From CBDESN01 sp965242495 (GTDB lineage: Bacteria > Pseudomonadota > Alphaproteobacteria > MPNO01), in the NCBI GenBank assembly GCA_965242495.1, contig OZ251446.1:2852001-2916000 (forward strand): DNA of 64,000 nt, in the 5' to 3' direction. This document shows positions 38,986 through 47,005 of this stretch, piece after piece (within the stretch, counting starts at the first letter, position 1; each line of letters begins with the position of its first letter). The notes under the pieces are model-generated. The model did no database searches. It was not told where the DNA came from and saw nothing but the letters and a program-made list of their open reading frames with translations. The translations under genes and the position numbers were made by a program.

Positions 38986-39813
38986 ATGACGAGGAACTTC
39001 GCTGGGAGGCGTATGGTGACGGGCTTCGAACAAGCCTTCGCCGATACCGAAAGAGCCGCAGAGGCAGCGCGGAAATCCGCTGCGAACGTGGTTTCGCAAG
39101 CCAAGGCGTTGGTGAAGGACGCGCAGACCGGGAAAATCGCCGACATCAAGCGCCGCCGACGGAAGCTGGAGGAAGCGGTGGCGGCGCTTCGGCAGGAAGT
39201 CTCCAACGTGGGCCCCTGTTGGCCGTTTACGGACGAGGAGGAACAGCGCCGGTTGGCGGAAGGCTATGCAGAAGAACTCAAGAACGCCGCTGCCGGGATA
39301 GGCCTCGCGATACGCGAACGGGACGGCGGTCTGATTTCCCATCCATCCGTCCTGCGCGTGCTTCCGGCGGAGCGCGCGGTGCGGGTAGACGGAAAAAAGG
39401 TTTCGACCATCAGGCCGACCTACCTCGCGGATGCCCTGCGAAAGAACCAGGGAAAATCCGGTCGCCATCCGCCGCAACGCTTCCTCGAGGCCCTGTATGC
39501 CGTCTATATCAATATATCGAGAGGGGATTCTCGGGATATCTTGCCGGGAAACGCCGAGCCCGTCGTGCCTCTGGCCAGGATATACAAGCTGATGACGGCT
39601 TTGCCGGGCGCCGACCGCGACTATGATCGCGGGGACTTTGCCCGAGACCTGTACGTCCTGGAGTCGGAAGGTCCTCGCCGCACCCGGAGCGGCGCCGCGG
39701 TTTCCTTCCCGGCGTCGACCGGGACAAAGCGGCCGCGCGACCTGTTCTCCTTCATCGGGCCGGATGGCAACGGCGTCGAGTATTACGGTGTCAGATTCGG
39801 CGACGGCGGATGA
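38986..39813 (+). CDS. Uncharacterised coiled-coil protein of a BREX-ATPase/SNF2 module (gene 1)
   Basis: This is a 275-residue protein (or 266 from the ATG at 39013, which has gggagg close by). Residues about 10-80 are predicted coiled coil with a basic patch, DIKRRRRKLEEAV. The middle contains GLISHPSVLRVLPAERAVRVDGKKVSTIRPTYL in adjoining pieces. The C-terminal part (VPLARIYKLMTALPGADRDYDRGDFARDLYVLE, then TRSGAAVSFPASTGTK) looks like a small winged-helix-type domain. I recall similar proteins beside BREX-type ATPases but know no function. Its stop overlaps the next start (ATGA), so it is coupled to the pseudo-ATPase gene. Confidence 0.7.
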   Translation: MTRNFAGRRMVTGFEQAFADTERAAEAARKSAANVVSQAKALVKDAQTGKIADIKRRRRKLEEAVAALRQEVSNVGPCWPFTDEEEQRRLAEGYAEELKNAAAGIGLAIRERDGGLISHPSVLRVLPAERAVRVDGKKVSTIRPTYLADALRKNQGKSGRHPPQRFLEALYAVYINISRGDSRDILPGNAEPVVPLARIYKLMTALPGADRDYDRGDFARDLYVLESEGPRRTRSGAAVSFPASTGTKRPRDLFSFIGPDGNGVEYYGVRFGDGG

Positions 39814-40757
39814 CGAACACAATTCCGATCGACAAATGGCTGGACTTCGTCGAGGACGATTACCTTGCGACGTTCATCAAGGACGGCGGCGCGGCCGTCA
39901 AGTTCGCGATAACCCGTGCGGACCGAAGATCCGCTCTGGTCCAGGCATTGAAGAGTCGCTGCGAATCCCGTGGTTACATGTTCTTCGAGTTGGACGCCGC
40001 CAAAATCCGCATCCATATGCCGCAGGACATTTTTTTTGGTCTGTCGTCACAGATCGACTGGCGATTCCTGGCGCGCCGGGTGATCCTCCACCTGCTTTCG
40101 GAAAAGGGGTACCGCGTTGATTCCATCGAACCCAAGACCGCCTTCAACGTCATCGACGCCATCGCGCAGGCAAATCTCAACGACAAGCAATATGTGCTCA
40201 CCGAATTGAGGCCGGCGCTGGAGAGTGAAGTCTTCAAGGATTCGAACATGGCCAAGGTCTTCAGGGTGGCCATGACCCAACTGTGCAGATGCGAAGAAGC
40301 GGAACGGTACACCGGGGGCCCGCTGCTGGAGTGGCTCACCGACGTCAATTCGAAAATCGGCAACGTCAGGCATTTCCATATCCACACCGGAATCAATCGC
40401 ACGACCGCGCGGTATTTCATCGAATCGACTTTGTACTGGATACGCCGCGCCGGTTACACGGGTACGGTGATCGCGCTGGACAACGCCCGCGTGACTCTGA
40501 CTCGCAATCCTAGGGACGGTTCGCGGTACTACACCAGGGCGGCGGTCATGGACCATTACGAACTGCTTCGGGAGTTCATCGACGACGTCGATCGGTTGTC
40601 GGGAGCGTTGCTGACGGTGGTGGCCGACTACGATTTCGTCGACGATCAATCGGCGCGAGGCTGGAGCATCTACTCGGCTTTGCGCACGCGGGTGATGGAC
40701 GACGTCCGGGACGAGAACCTCGTCAACCCGTTGGCCGCGCTGGTCAGGCTGTCGTAG
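39810..40757 (+). CDS. BREX-ATPase-like protein with degenerate P-loop (gene 2)
   Basis: This 315-residue protein resembles BREX ATP-binding (DUF2791/BrxD-like) domains but lacks a usable nucleotide site. Its segment AGYTGTVIALDNARV (215-228) lines up with AGYRGWVVLLDEIEL of the next gene, with the Walker B Glu changed to Asn225. Where Walker A should be, GGAAVKFAITRADRRSAL has no GK[ST]. An HMPQDIFFGLSSQIDW block follows. It may be a non-hydrolysing partner of the downstream ATPase. The gene is lower in G+C than the surrounding chromosome. Confidence 0.75.
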   Translation: MTNTIPIDKWLDFVEDDYLATFIKDGGAAVKFAITRADRRSALVQALKSRCESRGYMFFELDAAKIRIHMPQDIFFGLSSQIDWRFLARRVILHLLSEKGYRVDSIEPKTAFNVIDAIAQANLNDKQYVLTELRPALESEVFKDSNMAKVFRVAMTQLCRCEEAERYTGGPLLEWLTDVNSKIGNVRHFHIHTGINRTTARYFIESTLYWIRRAGYTGTVIALDNARVTLTRNPRDGSRYYTRAAVMDHYELLREFIDDVDRLSGALLTVVADYDFVDDQSARGWSIYSALRTRVMDDVRDENLVNPLAALVRLS

Positions 40758-40769
40758 AGGGCGGATCCC

Positions 40770-42035
40770 ATGACCTCCCTGGATTCCCGACGCGCGATTG
40801 AGGCCTTACGCAACGGCGTCCCCAACAGACAGGCCGTTCGTAAGTTGGGCTGCAACCAGCCGCGGGCGGAAAACCACTTCGTCGAGATGTTGAACAAGGC
40901 CGTAAATGCCGCGGTGGTGCCAGACGGTACTCTCGGAATGCTGGTTTCCGGAGATTTCGGGACGGGAAAGTCTCATTTTCTGACCTACTTGGAACATATT
41001 GCGCTTTCCAGGAATTTCGTATGCAGCAAGGTCGCGGTCAGCAAGGAAACTCCCCTCTACGACCTTGGAAAGATCTTCGCGTCGGCCATCGAGAAAGGTC
41101 GGTTGCCCGGCCGGGTTGGCCCATTTGTCGAAGAGCTCGCTCCGAAGCTGGACCCGAAGTCCGAGCTATACGAGAAATTCTTTCTTTGGGCAGAGGATGC
41201 CGTTGCCAGCGGTCTCCTGAATCCGATCTTTCCCGCCAGCCTGCTCATACACGAAAAATCGGGAGACCTGGAGTTGAACGGCGATATCGAATCTTTTTGG
41301 GCAGGAGATCGGATTCACGTTGCCAAGATCCGCGCCGGACTCAGGCAGATAGGAGAAACGCGGCGATACGGAAAGTTTTCTGCGCCGAAAACTGCCGAAC
41401 TTCCATCGCAGAGACTGCGTTTCGCCGTCGAGTTGATCAAGGCCGCCGGCTATCGGGGCTGGGTCGTTCTTCTGGACGAGATCGAGCTGATCGGCTCTTA
41501 CTCGATACTTCAGCGCGGTCGTTCCTATGCAGAGATGGCGCGCTGGATGGGGCGCGTCGAGGGCGAGGCGTACCCGGGCATGATCGTGGTCGGCGCAGTG
41601 ACGGACGACTTCGCATCGGCGGTCATCAGCCCGGACGGGCGGAAGAAGGACCGAGACTACATCCGGCCGAGACTGGAGGACTCCGCGAAACACGCCGTCC
41701 TCGGTCCCCGCGCGGAGACCGGCATGCGCCTGCTGGAGCGGGAAGTTTCGGTTCTGGAAACGCCGGGCGAGGACGATGTGCGCGCCGCCCTCGATAAGCT
41801 GCGCCGCCTTTACGGCGAGGTTTATGGCGAGGATGCGCTGCCCCACGCCACGACGGCGGGAGGAGCAGGACTCCAGGGGCGGATGCGGCACAAGATTCGG
41901 GTCGCCATTAACGAATGGGATTTGCACCGGCTGCACCCCGGCTACCGGCCGAAAACCAAGGTCGAAGAGATCGGCGAAGATGGCTATGAAGAGAATCCCG
42001 ATCTTGAAAGGGAAGTCGGGGACGGCGCAGAGTAG
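40770..42035 (+). CDS. BrxD-like P-loop ATPase (BREX ATP-binding domain, DUF2791 type) (gene 3)
   Basis: This 421-residue ATPase begins with RRAIEALRNGVPNRQAVRKLG, as in BrxD-type proteins. It has an intact Walker A, GDFGTGKS (61-68), the VAVSKETPLYDLGKIF sensor-like block and Walker B VVLLDE (232-237). The tail of about 30 residues is acidic. In BREX systems this family accompanies phage defence, though its biochemical step is not settled. It lies 12 nt after the pseudo-ATPase gene. A sample inside it (40981-41040) has 29 of 60 G+C, against 48 of 60 at 44161-44220 outside the operon. Confidence 0.83.
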   Translation: MTSLDSRRAIEALRNGVPNRQAVRKLGCNQPRAENHFVEMLNKAVNAAVVPDGTLGMLVSGDFGTGKSHFLTYLEHIALSRNFVCSKVAVSKETPLYDLGKIFASAIEKGRLPGRVGPFVEELAPKLDPKSELYEKFFLWAEDAVASGLLNPIFPASLLIHEKSGDLELNGDIESFWAGDRIHVAKIRAGLRQIGETRRYGKFSAPKTAELPSQRLRFAVELIKAAGYRGWVVLLDEIELIGSYSILQRGRSYAEMARWMGRVEGEAYPGMIVVGAVTDDFASAVISPDGRKKDRDYIRPRLEDSAKHAVLGPRAETGMRLLEREVSVLETPGEDDVRAALDKLRRLYGEVYGEDALPHATTAGGAGLQGRMRHKIRVAINEWDLHRLHPGYRPKTKVEEIGEDGYEENPDLEREVGDGAE

Positions 42036-42069
42036 GGCTGGGTCGACTCGGATCCCGGCAGGACGATAA

Positions 42070-44133
42070 TTGTCCGTTCCTTTCCGCGGCGCGGGCGAAC
42101 AAGGGCGCTTCGGCGTCGCCGCGTGGCTGCGCTTCATCGAGGAAGAAGACGGCCGGGGCGTCCGCGCTTGCCTGTTCGAGACCTCGATTCGCGGAGAACC
42201 GCTGGGTTTTGTCTTCGCCCGGACGGGGTGGGAAGAACCGCCTCCGGAGCCTGGGGCCGCCGCCGGGGACAACGGGAAGCCATCCCTGGCCGCAGCCCTG
42301 TTCGGCGCATCCACGACCGCGCCGGCTCTGGCGTTCGGTCTGGCCGGGGAAATCCCCGCGCAAGGGCTCGGCGGCGGTGCGCCCCTCTGCCGCGTCGATC
42401 CGCCTTTGCCGCATACGGCGGGATCCGATGGTCTCCGCCGGCGGATGCAGTGGGTTACGGAAGCGCCGCAACCCGAATCCTTCACCGGAGAGGCGCTTGA
42501 CGGGATCATGAAAGGGAACGACCCGTTCGAGCCGCTGGCGCGTGCGGCCAAGGCGCTGGCGGAGGCGTTCGCCGATTCGCGGGTGCGGGCGTTGACCGGA
42601 ATCCCGGGGCTGACGACGGTGATCGCCCTGCCGCCGCACACGGAAGACACGGGCGCCCCGGCGGCCTTCGGGACCGCGCCGGCGCCGGGATCGGGGAACG
42701 ACGTCGATCCGGGCCTGGTTGCGCGGCTGTGGGCGGTGCTGGCTGCGCCATGGCGGTATTCGCCCCCTGCCGACCGGGAAACGCCGCTGGAATGGCCTGG
42801 CGGCCTGATGCCGTTCCAGCGCGACGGCGTGCAGGCGTTGATCGAAATGGACCGGCTGCTGTTGTCGGACGACATGGGGCTGGGCAAGACGGTGCAGGCC
42901 GTCGCGGCGCTGCGGATCCTCAAGGCGCGGGGGAAGATCGGGTCGTGCCTCGTCGTCGCGCCGGTCGGCGTGCTCGACCAGTGGCGGCGCGAGCTCGCGA
43001 AATGGGCGCCGGAGCTTTCGGCGATCATCGTCCGCGGCTCGGCCGACGACCGGGCGTGGCAATGGCGGGCCGCGACCGACGTCGCCCTAGCGAGCTACGA
43101 CGTCCTGCGTTCGGACGCCGGGAACCTCTCGAAATTCCGGGAGGCGAGAGGACCCTGGGGCGTGGTCGTGCTCGATGAGGCGCAGAGGATCAAGAACCGA
43201 AACGAGACGAGCGCGGCCGCGAAAGCCCTCCCTAGAGCCCGATCCTGGGCGCTGACCGGCACCCCGATCGAGAACCACGAAGAGGAGCTCGCCTCCATCA
43301 TGGAGTTCGTCGACCATGACGGAACCGCGCCGCCCAAACGATACCGCCCCGGCCCGGCGTTGCTACGCAGGCATCGGGAAGTGCAGCTCCGGCGCAAGAA
43401 GAACGACGTGCTGGACGACCTGCCGCCCAAGCTGGAAACCAGGGTAACGATCGACCTGCACCCGGACCAACGGGACAGCTACGACAGAGCCGAGCGCGAA
43501 GGGATCGTCTATCTGAAGTCTCTCGGCGCCGAAATCGACGTCCGGCATGTCCTGGAGCTGATCGCTCGCCTGAAGCAGATCTGCAACGTCGATCCCCGCA
43601 CCGGAGCCTCCAGCAAGCTCGCTGATGTCAAGGACCGGCTGTCGGCGCTGACGGCGCAAGGCCATAAGGCGCTGGTTTTTTCCCAATACACCAGCGCGGC
43701 ATCGGGCGTGGCGGCCGCGGCTGATTACCTGCGGGAATTCGATCCGCTGGTCCTGACCGGCGACACGCCGCCCGACGAGCGCCCGGCGCTCATCGACCTG
43801 TTCAAGAGCCGGGCCGCGCACAAGGTCATGGTCCTGTCACTGCGCGCGGGCGGCCTCGGGCTCAACCTGCAGGAGGCGTCCTACGTCTTTCATCTGGACC
43901 GCTGGTGGAACCCGGCCGTCGAGCGGCAAGCCGAGGACCGCGCCCACCGCATCGGCCAGACGATCAAGGTAAACGCGATCAAATACACATGCGCGGACAC
44001 CATCGAAGAGCGTATCGATCGGATATTGCAGCGGAAGCAGGAGCTGTTCGATCGGCTCGTCGATGACGTTTCTCTGGACCTGTCGGCGCGGATGAGCCGC
44101 GCGGAGCTGTTGGGGTTGTTCGGACTGCAATAG
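42070..44133 (+). CDS. SNF2-family helicase of the BREX-ATPase module (gene 4)
   Basis: This 687-residue SF2 DNA translocase has Walker A in DDMGLGKT (267-274) and motif II VVLDEAQ. It also has the SNF2 blocks ALTGTPIEN, VFSQYTS, SLRAGGLGLNLQEASYV, RWWNPAVERQAEDRAHRIGQ. The first 240 residues are a separate N-terminal domain of unknown role. Translation seems to begin at a TTG after a short agga site; no ATG precedes the domain. It follows the ATPase gene by about 34 nt. G+C is higher than in genes 1-3, so the module may be a composite. Confidence 0.87.
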   Translation: MSVPFRGAGEQGRFGVAAWLRFIEEEDGRGVRACLFETSIRGEPLGFVFARTGWEEPPPEPGAAAGDNGKPSLAAALFGASTTAPALAFGLAGEIPAQGLGGGAPLCRVDPPLPHTAGSDGLRRRMQWVTEAPQPESFTGEALDGIMKGNDPFEPLARAAKALAEAFADSRVRALTGIPGLTTVIALPPHTEDTGAPAAFGTAPAPGSGNDVDPGLVARLWAVLAAPWRYSPPADRETPLEWPGGLMPFQRDGVQALIEMDRLLLSDDMGLGKTVQAVAALRILKARGKIGSCLVVAPVGVLDQWRRELAKWAPELSAIIVRGSADDRAWQWRAATDVALASYDVLRSDAGNLSKFREARGPWGVVVLDEAQRIKNRNETSAAAKALPRARSWALTGTPIENHEEELASIMEFVDHDGTAPPKRYRPGPALLRRHREVQLRRKKNDVLDDLPPKLETRVTIDLHPDQRDSYDRAEREGIVYLKSLGAEIDVRHVLELIARLKQICNVDPRTGASSKLADVKDRLSALTAQGHKALVFSQYTSAASGVAAAADYLREFDPLVLTGDTPPDERPALIDLFKSRAAHKVMVLSLRAGGLGLNLQEASYVFHLDRWWNPAVERQAEDRAHRIGQTIKVNAIKYTCADTIEERIDRILQRKQELFDRLVDDVSLDLSARMSRAELLGLFGLQ

Positions 44134-44151
44134 CGGATCGCGCCGCAGCGG

Positions 44152-44967
44152 TCACCTCGCCAGCTCGCGCGACCGCTGCGCCGCGGCTGCGACCGCGCGG
44201 CGCATCAGCGGACCGAGTCCGTCGTCGGCTAACAGTACGTCGAGGGCCGCGGCGGTGGTTCCTCCCGGGCTGGTGACGTTGCGGCGCAGCGCGTCGGCGG
44301 GATCCGCCGACCGGCGGGCGAGCTCGCCGCTGCCGGCGACGGTGGCCCGGGCGAGCTCGGCGGCCATGTCCGCCGGCAGCCCCTCGGCGACGCCCGCCGC
44401 GGCCAGACATTCGATCAGCAGGAACACATAGGCCGGACCCGAACCGGACAAGGCGGTAACCGCATCGAGCAGCGCCTCGTCGTCGAGCCAGACGACCGAT
44501 CCGACCGCTTCGAGGAGCGACTGGCAGCGCGCGCGTTGCGCGTCCGACACCAGCCGGTTCGCACGCGCCGCGGTGATGCCGCGCCCGACGGCGGCCGGCG
44601 TGTTGGGCATCGTGCGGACGATCGCGGCGTCCGGCCCCAACGCCCGTTCGAAGAACGCGATCGTCTTCCCCGCGGCGATCGACAGAAACACCGGCCCTGC
44701 CGCGACATGGCGCCGGTAGAGCGGCGCGATGGCGTCCAACTCCTGCGGCTTGACCGCGAACACCACCACTTCCGGGTCGAAATCCGCCGCGACAGCACCA
44801 GCATCCGCCACCACGTCGACGCCATGATCGGCGCGGATCGCGTCAACCGCAGCGGGCGCGGGCTCGACGACGCACACGCCGTCCGGCGCCATGCCGCGCT
44901 CGATCCAGCCCGCGAGCAAGGCGCCGCCCATCTTGCCGCAACCGATCAGAAGCGTGCGCGAGGCCAT
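44152..44967 (-). CDS. proC: Pyrroline-5-carboxylate reductase
   Basis: This 271-residue NAD(P)H-dependent enzyme forms proline from 1-pyrroline-5-carboxylate. It shows the Rossmann loop IGCGKMGGAL (8-17), VFAVKPQELD, VRTMPNTPAAVGRG, ALSGSGPAYVF and the family signature around RRNVTSPGGTTAAALDVL. The start at 44967 puts the Rossmann motif at the usual distance. It ends 18 nt from the helicase of the convergent module. Confidence 0.95.
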   Translation of the reverse strand: MASRTLLIGCGKMGGALLAGWIERGMAPDGVCVVEPAPAAVDAIRADHGVDVVADAGAVAADFDPEVVVFAVKPQELDAIAPLYRRHVAAGPVFLSIAAGKTIAFFERALGPDAAIVRTMPNTPAAVGRGITAARANRLVSDAQRARCQSLLEAVGSVVWLDDEALLDAVTALSGSGPAYVFLLIECLAAAGVAEGLPADMAAELARATVAGSGELARRSADPADALRRNVTSPGGTTAAALDVLLADDGLGPLMRRAVAAAAQRSRELAR

Positions 44968-45129
44968 GCCTGCACCCGGTCGGTCGAACATCCCGTATGG
45001 CCGCGACAGTAGCCCGCATTTCTCACCCTGTCCACGGCCCGCGGCAAGCGGCGTTGCCCGGCCGCGCCCGGCGGACCTATCCTGGATGCGGTGGACGATC
45101 GCGCCGGACGACCATGCCGGGACCATGAG

Positions 45130-45621
45130 ATGACGACCGACCGCGGGCGAGCGCCGGCTATAGCCCCGCGCGGCGTGGCCGCCGCGCTGCGCAGCGGGGA
45201 GCGGCTGCTCGGACTCGACGTCGGATCGAAGACGATCGGGCTGGCGCTGTCCGACGCCGGGCTGATGCTGGCGACGCCGCTGCAAACGATCCGGCGATCC
45301 GGCTTCGCCGCCGACGCCGACGCGCTCGCGCGCATCGTCGCCGACCGGGGCGTGGGCGGTCTGATCGTCGGGTTGCCGGTGAACATGAACGGCGAGGAGG
45401 GACGGCGCTGTCAGTCGGTGCGGCAGTTCGCCGACGATCTGCTGGCGCGACTCGACCTGCCTCTGGTTTTCTGGGACGAGCGGCTGTCCACCGCCGCGGT
45501 GACGCGCGTCCTGCTCGAAGCCCAAGTCTCGCGCCGCCGCCGCGGGCAGGTGGTGGACAAGATGGCGGCCGCCTACATCCTCCAGGGACTGCTCGACCAT
45601 CTGCGCGCCGCCGCCCCGTAA
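45130..45621 (+). CDS. ruvX: Putative pre-16S rRNA nuclease / Holliday junction resolvase YqgF (RuvX)
   Basis: This 163-residue RNase H-fold protein has the first catalytic Asp in GLDVGSKTIGLALSD (D30). Also present are LIVGLPVNMNGEEG, WDERLST with the catalytic Glu, and VVDKMAAAYILQGLLD with the last Asp. YqgF enzymes mature the 5' end of 16S rRNA. The start at 45130 is chosen from family length. It heads the region leading to pyrB, the PyrC-type gene and plsY. Confidence 0.92.
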   Translation: MTTDRGRAPAIAPRGVAAALRSGERLLGLDVGSKTIGLALSDAGLMLATPLQTIRRSGFAADADALARIVADRGVGGLIVGLPVNMNGEEGRRCQSVRQFADDLLARLDLPLVFWDERLSTAAVTRVLLEAQVSRRRRGQVVDKMAAAYILQGLLDHLRAAAP

Positions 45622-45746
45622 CCCTCGCCCGCCCCATCCGCCGACGCCCGGGTCTCAAACCGGACGCCGTCTTGCGCGGGAGGCGTGGGCCGCCCTATCC
45701 TGGAATCCTGGCCTGGGACCCTGGGCGGATTCGAGGAGAAACCCCG

Positions 45747-46301
45747 ATGGGACAGGGCGTGCGGCGGATCGTCACCGGACATGACGGCGACGGCAAGGCG
45801 GTCGTGATCTTCGACGAGGAGACGCCCAACGTGTTTCGGCCCGAGCACCGCCCGGGCGTGCGGATCGACAACGTCTGGCGGGTCCAGGGGGCGCCGGCGG
45901 CGCTTGCGGGCAACGACGATGCCGCGCCCGCGGGGGAGCGCATCGGCCTCGAGCCGCCGACCGACGGCTCGGTGTTCCGGGTGATCGAGTTCCCGCCCGA
46001 GGCGGGATGGATCGACGAGGTCGACCGCGCCGCGGCGCAGGAGAGCTTCCGCCAGTTCGGCGCCGGGCATGCCGCGGATGCGTCCGACAACCCGCCGCAC
46101 CCGCTGATGCATCGGACCGAAACGATCGACTACGCGGTCTGCCTGTCGGGCGAGATCCATCTGGTGCTCGACGACTCCGAGGTGCTGGTCCGGGCGGGCG
46201 ACGTGGTGGTCCAGCGCGGCACCAACCACGCCTGGAGCAACCGGACCGACCTGCCGTGCCGCATGGCGTTCGTGCTCATCGACGGCGCGCTCGGCGAATA
46301 G
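45747..46301 (+). CDS. Cupin-domain protein
   Basis: This 184-residue protein has a C-terminal double-stranded beta-helix (about 105-180). Cupin motif 1 is replaced by a weaker HRTETIDYAVCLSGEIHLVLDD, and motif 2 is VLVRAGDVVVQRGTNHAW. A good ribosome site (gaggag) lies upstream. Relatives are non-enzymatic or dioxygenase-like sugar and aromatic-acid proteins. It probably forms a pair with the flavin-reductase-like gene 17 nt downstream. Confidence 0.8.
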   Translation: MGQGVRRIVTGHDGDGKAVVIFDEETPNVFRPEHRPGVRIDNVWRVQGAPAALAGNDDAAPAGERIGLEPPTDGSVFRVIEFPPEAGWIDEVDRAAAQESFRQFGAGHAADASDNPPHPLMHRTETIDYAVCLSGEIHLVLDDSEVLVRAGDVVVQRGTNHAWSNRTDLPCRMAFVLIDGALGE

Positions 46302-46318
46302 GAAGGGGAGCGCGGAGG

Positions 46319-46972
46319 ATGTATTTCGAGCCCGACAAGAACGACCATGGCCTGCCGTACAACCCGCTCAAATCCTGCGTGCTGCCGCGCCCGATCGGCT
46401 GGATTACCACTGTCGGCGGCGACGGGCGGGTGAACCTCGCGCCGTACAGCTTCTTCAACATGCTGAGCTACAACCCGCCCTACGTCAATTTCTCGGCCGG
46501 CGGACGCACCGGGGGAGGCCGACTCAAGGACAGTCCGGTCAACGCCGAGGAGACCGGCGAGTTCGTATTCAACCTCGCGACCTGGAGCCAGCGCGAGCAG
46601 ATGAACCTCACCGCCTCGATCACCGACCAGGGCGTGGACGAGCTGCGATCCGCAGGACTGGAGCCGCTGCCGTCCAGGCTGGTCAAACCGCCGCGGGTCG
46701 GCGGCGCGCCGGTCCATTTCGAATGCGTGCACCACCGGACCGTGCTGCTGCCCGGCAACACGCCGGCGGCCGACCATCATCTGGTGATCGGCCGGGTGAT
46801 CGCGGTCCATATCGACGATGCCGTCATCGACGGCGACGGCAAGCTGGACGTGCTCAAGATGCGCCCGATCGCGCGGCTCGGCTACATGGACTACACCTCC
46901 GTGGAGAGCATCTTCTCGATGGCGAAGGAGACGCCGGAAGACCGCATCCCCGCCGCCCAGGCGGCGGAGTGA
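46319..46972 (+). CDS. Flavin reductase-like (FMN-binding split barrel) protein
   Basis: This 217-residue protein of the flavin reductase-like FMN-binding family begins with PLKSCVLPRPIGWITTVGGDGRVNLAPYSFFNMLSYNPP (contiguous pieces). This is the usual FMN-phosphate region. The later blocks GEFVFNLATWSQREQMN and the ARLGYMDYTSVESIFSM tail also fit. It may act as a decarboxylase/oxidoreductase partner with flavin. The start ATG at 46319 has a ggagg-like site just before it. Confidence 0.85.
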   Translation: MYFEPDKNDHGLPYNPLKSCVLPRPIGWITTVGGDGRVNLAPYSFFNMLSYNPPYVNFSAGGRTGGGRLKDSPVNAEETGEFVFNLATWSQREQMNLTASITDQGVDELRSAGLEPLPSRLVKPPRVGGAPVHFECVHHRTVLLPGNTPAADHHLVIGRVIAVHIDDAVIDGDGKLDVLKMRPIARLGYMDYTSVESIFSMAKETPEDRIPAAQAAE

Positions 46973-47005
46973 CGGCGGCCCGCCCGACCCCGTATCGGCG
47001 CGCCG

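Noticed and set aside
38986..44133. Complete BREX system
   Set aside because: BrxC/PglY, PglX methyltransferase, PglZ and Lon-type proteins are all absent; only BrxD-like ATPases and an SNF2 helicase are seen.
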